From Archivesica marissinica (taxonomy: Eukaryota > Mollusca > Bivalvia > Venerida > Vesicomyidae), in contig CM026390.1 of assembly GCA_014843695.1 (NCBI GenBank), positions 11,417,890-11,481,889 of the forward strand: 64,000 bases of DNA, given 5' to 3'. Shown one piece after another: positions 57,741 to 64,000 of the stretch. Under the pieces are notes generated by a model that saw only the letters and a list, made by a program, of their open reading frames with translations, searched no databases and was not told the DNA's origin. Position 1 is the first letter of the stretch, and each line of letters opens with the position of its first letter. The translations under genes were made by a program, and so were the position numbers.

Positions 57741-60700
57741 GGGGGTTTAATGTAGCACCAATAACTCTCTCCAGCTAGTATTGGTGAAGGAAGACCCCGG
57801 GTGTCACTCCGAGTATATATCAGGCACATACGTGCACCCATGTAGATATCAGGCACATACGTGCATCCATGTAGATATCAGGCACATACGTACATCCATG
57901 TAGATATCAGGCACATACGTGCATCCATGTAGATATCAGGCACATACGTGCATCCATGTAGATATCAGGCACATACGTACATCCATGTAGATATCAGGCA
58001 CATACGTACATCCATGTAGATATCAGGCACATACGTACATCCATGTAGATATCAGGCACATACGTGCACCCATGTAGATATCAGGCACATATGTATCCAT
58101 GTAGATATCAGGCACATACGTACATCCATGTAGATATCAGGCACATACGTACATCCATGTAGATATCAGGCACATACGTACATCCATGTAGATATCAGGC
58201 ACATACGTACATCCATGTAGATATCAGGCACATACGTACATCCATGTAGATATCAGGCACATACGTACATCCATGTAGATATCAGGCACATACGTACATC
58301 CATGTAGATATCAGGCACATACGTACATCCATGTATATATCAGGCACATACGTACATCCATGTAGATATCAGGCACATACGTACATCCATGTAGATATCA
58401 GGCACATACGTACATCCATGTAGATATCAGGCACATACGTGCATCCATGTAGATATCAGGCACATACGTACATCCATGTAGATATCAGGCACATACGTAC
58501 ATCCATGTAGATATCAGGCACATACGTACATCCATGTAGATATCAGGCACATACGTACATCCATGTAGATATCAGGCACATACGTACATCCATGTAGATA
58601 TCAGGCACATACGTGCATCCATGTAGATATCAGGCACATACGTACATCCATGTAGATATCAGGCACATACGTACATCCATGTAGATATCAGGCACATACG
58701 TACATCCATGTAGATATCAGGCACATACGTACATCCATGTAGATATCAGGCACATACGTACATCCATGTAGATATCAGGCACATACGTACATCCATGTAG
58801 ATATCAGGCACATACGTACATCCATGTAGATATCAGGCACATACGTACATCCATGTAGATATCAGGCACATACGTACATCCATGTAGATATCAGGCACAT
58901 ACGTACATCCATGTAGATATCAGGCACATACGTACATCCATGTAGATATCAGGCACATACGTACATCCATGTAGATATCAGGCACATACGTACATCCATG
59001 TAGATATCAGGCACATACGTACATCCATGTAGATATCAGCACATACGTACATCCATGTAGATATCAGGCACATACGTGCATCCATGTAGATATCAGGCAC
59101 ATACGTGCATCCATGTAGATATCAGGCACATACGTACATCCATGTAGATATCAGGCACATACGTACATCCATGTAGATATCAGGCACATACGTGCATCCA
59201 TGTAGATATCAGGCACATACGTACATCCATGTAGATATCAGGCACATACGTGCATCCATGTAGATATCAGGCACATACGTGCATCCATGTAGATATCAGG
59301 CACATACGTACATCCATGTAGATATCAGGCACATACGTACATCCATGTAGATATCAGGCACATACGTACATCCATGTAGATATCAGGCACATACGTACAT
59401 CCATGTAGATATCAGGCACATACGTACATCCATGTAGATATCAGGCACATACGTGCATCCATGTAGATATCAGGCACATACGTACATCCATGTAGATATC
59501 AGGCACATACGTACATCCATGTAGATATCAGGCACATACGTGCATCCATGTAGATATCAGGCACATACGTACATCCATGTAGATATCAGGCACATACGTA
59601 CATCCATGTAGATATCAGGCACATACGTACATCCATGTAGATATCAGGCACATACGTACATCCATGTAGATATCAGGCACATACGTACATCCATGTAGAT
59701 ATCAGGCACATACGTACATCCATGTAGATATCAGGCACATACGTACATCCATGTAGATATCAGGCACATACGTACATCCATGTAGATATCAGGCACATAC
59801 GTGCATCCATGTAGATATCAGGCACATACGTACATCCATGTAGATATCAGGCACATACGTACATCCATGTAGATATCAGGCACATACGTACATCCATGTA
59901 GATATCAGGCACATACGTACATCCATGTAGATATCAGGCACATACGTACATCCATGTAGATATCAGGCACATACGTACATCCATGTAGATATCAGGCACA
60001 TACGTACATCCATGTAGATATCAGGCACATACGTACATCCATGTAGATATCAGGCACATACGTACATCCATGTAGATATCAGGCACATACGTACATCCAT
60101 GTAGATATCAGGCACATACGTACATCCATGTAGATATCAGGCACATACGTACATCCATGTAGATATCAGGCACATACGTACATCCATGTAGATATCAGGC
60201 ACATACGTACATCCATGTAGATATCAGGCACATACGTACATCCATGTAGATATCAGGCACATACGTACATCCATGTAGATATCAGGCACATACGTACATC
60301 CATGTAGATATCAGGCACATACGTACATCCATGTAGATATCAGGCACATACGTACATCCATGTAGATATCAGGCACATACGTCATCCATGTAGATATCAG
60401 GCACATACGTACATCCATGTAGATATCAGGCACATACGTACATCCATGTAGATATCAGGCACATACGTACATCCATGTAGATATCAGGCACATACGTACA
60501 TCCATGTAGATATCAGGCACATACGTACATCCATGTAGATATCAGGCACATACGTACATCCATGTAGATATCAGGCACATACGTACACCCATGTAGATAT
60601 CAGGCACATACGTACATCCATGTAGATATCAGGCACATACGTACATCCATGTAGATATCAGGCACATACGTACATCCATGTAGATATCAGGCACATACGT

Positions 60701-60910
60701 ACATCCATGTAGATATCAGGCACATACGTACATCCATGTAGATATCAGGCACATACGTGCACCCATGTAGCACCACCGACTTTCAGCAATCCAGCTGGAT
60801 AGCTTCCTCACTTGATAAAAGTCGAAACACTTAGTGTGATTCGAACGTACGAACAGCTATGATAAAATAAGTTTAAGTCAACGACCTTAACCACTCGGCT
60901 ACGGCGGTCC
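57741..60910 (-). repeat. tRNA-derived SINE (family S5) with expanded interior
   Basis: Left flank GGGGGTTTAATGTAGCACCA, CTCTCTCCAGCTAGTA; right flank GCACCACCGACTTTCAGCAA, then the minus-strand head with B box ACGTTCGAATCAC and GGACCGCCGTAGCCGAGTGG (A box). Between them lie about 102 copies of a 29-bp unit, beginning and ending with the CACCCATGTAG form. Confidence 0.75.
57814..60770. repeat. 29-bp minisatellite, about 102 copies
   Basis: Unit GTAGATATCAGGCACATACG plus TACATCCAT; nearly perfect, with A/G at one position (TACGTA versus TACGTG) as the main variation. Each unit has a GATATC and most a TACGTA palindrome. The most homogeneous array in the window. Confidence 0.98.
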
Positions 60911-61877
60911 CTTGAATGTACAGGTATCTCGTTCTTAAGGGTGAGTCTTTGTTGCTATGGACTATGCCTTGGTCACGTCAGGTTTGTTCAATCTATTATT
61001 TAAATGTTTCATTTCTCAATCGTTTTGCATCATACATTGCACCTCCAGTTTAGTAAATCACTGTATTCTATCCACAGTATTGGTAATCTAACAATTCTAG
61101 ATACGAAATCCATGTTCCCGTCCACGTTTATTAAATTGAAATCTTAATTGAAAATCATAAAAATTAATGTCTAATTCACTGTCTATCGCTCTCGGCACGA
61201 TCTAGTTATATTATTCAGAATCTGAAATCTAAATCTGTCTTTTTAAGTAGTCTCTATTCAATAGTTTCTAGGTACCATAAGTCATTTCAATTACATACTG
61301 TCTTACGCTCCCAGCACGCGAGTGTTATATTAAAACCCTTGTCTACGTCTGAAAAAGAATATCTTGGAATTCTAAGAAAACGAATAAAGCTTTAATGGAA
61401 CACGTCGCTAAATGTCAAAATGAACGAAAACTGAATCAATTCTTCTGAAATAACCTAGTTGTGAAACTAATAACGAACCAAAATAATGCCATTAACCGAT
61501 TAAAAATGAGCGACGATGTGCTATATAGATGCTGAAAAAAGTACTAAAAATGTAGGGACAGTCGAAAACGGTTATCAAATAATCCATTCAAATAGCAGGA
61601 TATTTCCAATTTACAGTTATAATAGGGACGATTTCTATTTATTATTCCACGAGCAGAGACTCTCAGGTGGTTGCGAGTTGGCCTTTTGTAGGATAGTTCC
61701 AGGGAAGAGCCTTGGACAAGCCATACATTTTGTTGATGATTTTATTCAAATATTTTGTTCAGATTGTTATTCAATTTGTTTAGTGACGTCATTAAAAGAA
61801 ACATAAATGTATTTAAAAATTGTTCCTGAAAATCTGACAACAAGCTCAATAACGAATACTATGCATGGCTGCGGCTG
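60911..61877. other. No feature supported
   Basis: A 96-codon plus frame at 61516-61806 has no recognised domain or splice context; not called. Confidence 0.4.
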
Positions 61878-62097
61878 TCCGATTAGACATGCTCACTTCT
61901 CACCAATGCAACCCGGTGCGATCCTCGGACTGGGATGTATGTGAGATGGTACGGTTGTCACCAGATCGGACAGGTGTGTTTTCGCCGGGTACTCCGGTTT
62001 CCTCCCACATGAATGATCACATTTACGCTTACATCCGCGTCAACAAGAGTGATTAATATAAGTTTTTAAAACTTACTTTGTAAAATAAATAAAGTTT
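61878..62097 (+). repeat. tRNA-derived SINE, family S2
   Basis: GCTCACTTCTCACCAATGCA, GTGCGATCCTCGGACTGGGA, CACCAGATCGGACAGGTGTG, TACTCCGGTTTCCTCCCACA, AAGAGTGATTAATATAAGTT. Here the GATTAATATAAGTT tail is present, unlike the copy at 50232. Confidence 0.85.
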
Positions 62098-62720
62098 AAA
62101 CTAACGAATAACATAGCTTGTTGGCGAGATTTTCTCCCTGCCTTTGATATTTGTACAAGGCCCACTCTGGAGTATTATCTTATAAGTCAGTCTGTTGCGG
62201 TAGAAGCTAATACTCAATTCTCCTCAACCTCCTCAAGCGACAGACAACGTTTTCATTTATCATCATTTTATCAAGTGTCCATATACGGCCCTGGTGGTAG
62301 TGCTGAAAGGCGAGTTCTAAACCACGGCGTACTCGACCACGCAGACTCACGGGTGTTAATAGAGACACATATATGACTAGGTCGGACACGGCGGTATAAA
62401 ACTATATAACTAAGTAACTAACTAACACCAAGCAGTAGTATCGATGTACTGAGATGTCGTTATTAGTTCTAGTGCCATATCTGACAAGTAGAAATAAAAC
62501 ACGCAAAGGTCATCTACGGGACACAACCAGACAGCTTTGTCATTTGATCAAGCCTACAGTAATATACATGGAGGCACAATACTGGGGATATCCACACAGC
62601 ACGGCCATTTACAAATATATATCATACTAATATCACAGTTCTACATTTATAATGTGTATGTATGTGCGCTTTAAACGTTATGGCTTATTGTCGTGATTGG
62701 TTCCTCTGATACGAATACAG
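62098..62720. other. No feature seen
   Basis: No coding or repeat structure recognised. Confidence 0.4.
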
Positions 62721-63114
62721 CGAGATAGAAAAAGGACAACGAGAAGAAGGTGATACGAAGATAAGAGAGGAGATAATGTATGTCTTATGCAACAATAATA
62801 ATTATTAATACTCTTATTAAAATATCTTGCTATCAGATATGTAGGTATGAACATGTGTGAATATGAAAGTGTTTTCCTGGTCGGATAGACTATCTTATTA
62901 AAATATCTTGCTATCAGATATGTAGGTATGAACATGTGTGAATATGAAAGTGTTTTCCTGGTCGGATAGACGTATCACACATGTTCATACCTACATATCT
63001 GATAGCAAGATATTTTAATAAGAGTATTAATAATTATTATTGTTGCATAAGACATACATTATCTCCTCTCTTATCTTCGTATCACCTTCTTCTCGTTGTC
63101 CTTTTTCTATCTCG
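62721..63114. repeat. Fold-back inverted repeat, 140-bp arms
   Basis: 62721-62860 (CGAGATAGAAAAAGGACAAC ...) is the reverse complement of 62975-63114 (... GTTGTCCTTTTTCTATCTCG), with no difference seen. The 114-bp loop contains the second half of a 79-bp direct duplication (62812-62890 and 62893-62971). Could form a long hairpin or cruciform. Confidence 0.95.
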
Positions 63115-64000
63115 TCTCTCACTCACAGTCCACTATATTATGATGTTCTTTATTAATGTTTATTATGTAATTATTTTCGCATGTTTCAACTTTCCTAACT
63201 CTATAAAAACAATTGCAAACTCTCAACGAAATACATTTACATACAATCTGTGCAGAGGAGACGAATTATATAAGACTCTGTCTTTCATTCTAATCCATTT
63301 TCTGTATTTTGATATGTGTAATGTATGCATTGTTCAATATGTATTATATTGGGAAATAAAATATGTTTAAACTAAGTATGTATAAAATGACTTGCAACTT
63401 AATGCCTATTCCAGTACATCTGTCTTTTGTTGTAACACTGTGAATAATATATACAATTCCTGGAATAACCTACCATGATGCTAGGAACATATCTGTAGTG
63501 GAGAGGGCTGTAAATAATGTGGCCATAACGTGTAGCCCAACCCATTTACTTGTCGCCCCAGATTAAATCATTGTAGGTTGTATATACGTAAATAGGTAGA
63601 AGTGCATCCGCGGTCGAATGTAGTCCCAATAACTAATATAGTTCATTTTTCTTTTTGGTAAAAATGCATTTGCATGCAGGCAGTTTTGATGTTTTTTGAG
63701 AACTTATGTGACTTGAGAAGACTTCAGACTAGTTGGTGTGTAGAAAAGATGTGGTATAAGAATTCCGGCCATTGCAAACTGAAGGTTGGTATACTGTATT
63801 ATTTGGCGAAGGAATACAGTGTGTAAACACAGTGACGTTATTCACAGGTGAGCACTGGTCATGGGAAACATTATAATTGGAAGAGTTTTGCTCTTTTACA
63901 GTTTCATTTGAATAGCTCTTCACAGTGGATGTGGTATCAGAAGAAATGAAAGATTGGAAATATAAATAAGCAGACTGTATGGTTTTACTGTTTACTATGT
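63115..64000. other. No feature supported
   Basis: AT-rich, short frames only; no MGRN1 tail exon recognised. Confidence 0.4.

Noticed and set aside
57814..60770. CRISPR-like regular repeat
   Set aside because: The repeats are directly adjacent with no unique spacers, within a SINE of an animal genome. It is a minisatellite.
61516..61806. 96-codon plus frame considered as an MGRN1 tail exon
   Set aside because: No similarity to the mahogunin C-terminus and no acceptable acceptor before it.

Overview
This is an intron-rich animal genome window, not a bacterial one. There are spliced genes with GT/AG introns, tRNA-derived SINEs, LINEs, hAT/piggyBac-type/mariner-type elements and very long minisatellites. 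Gene content and the SINE style suggest a lophotrochozoan, most likely a bivalve mollusc. That assignment is inference.

Two protein-coding genes are readable. A UBALD (FAM100) gene, a small UBA-like protein, lies on the minus strand with three coding exons (14613-14497, 14338-14255, 6779-6612; 122 codons). Starting 532 bp away and running the other way is an MGRN1/RNF157 (mahogunin) E3 ubiquitin ligase gene on the plus strand. Eight coding exons between 15146 and 43233 give 343 codons in one unbroken frame, up to and including the RING finger. The C-terminal tail exons were not found and probably lie in the N gap or beyond the window. The shared region 14614-15145 looks like a divergent promoter with a full CRE (TGACGTCA). 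The same UBALD-MGRN1 neighbourhood exists in vertebrates.

Layout: 1-6600 is intergenic, with piggyBac-type MITEs, SINEs and minisatellites. 6.6-14.6 kb is UBALD, whose large intron holds three copies of a TTAA-flanked MITE family and a nested 2.6-kb TIR element. 15.1-43.2 kb is MGRN1; its introns hold a 1.27-kb hAT element inside a SINE, a 5.2-kb minisatellite, a four-level transposon nest with a LINE at the core, and arrays of 17, 24, 55 and 56 bp units. Two arrays (35 and 43 bp) are seeded on the ends of MGRN1 exons 7 and 8 and carry copies of their 5' splice sites. 43.2-49.5 kb is minisatellite, a 1000-N gap, then a 30-bp E-box array. 50.2-56.9 kb holds a decayed antisense LINE with later insertions and a second LINE 3' fragment. 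57-64 kb holds a SINE whose interior has expanded into about 102 tandem 29-mers, more SINEs and a 140-bp-arm inverted repeat.

Roughly 20 kb (about a third) of the window is tandem repeat. Every long open frame there (up to 1644 codons) is a by-product of stop-free repeat units and is not a gene.
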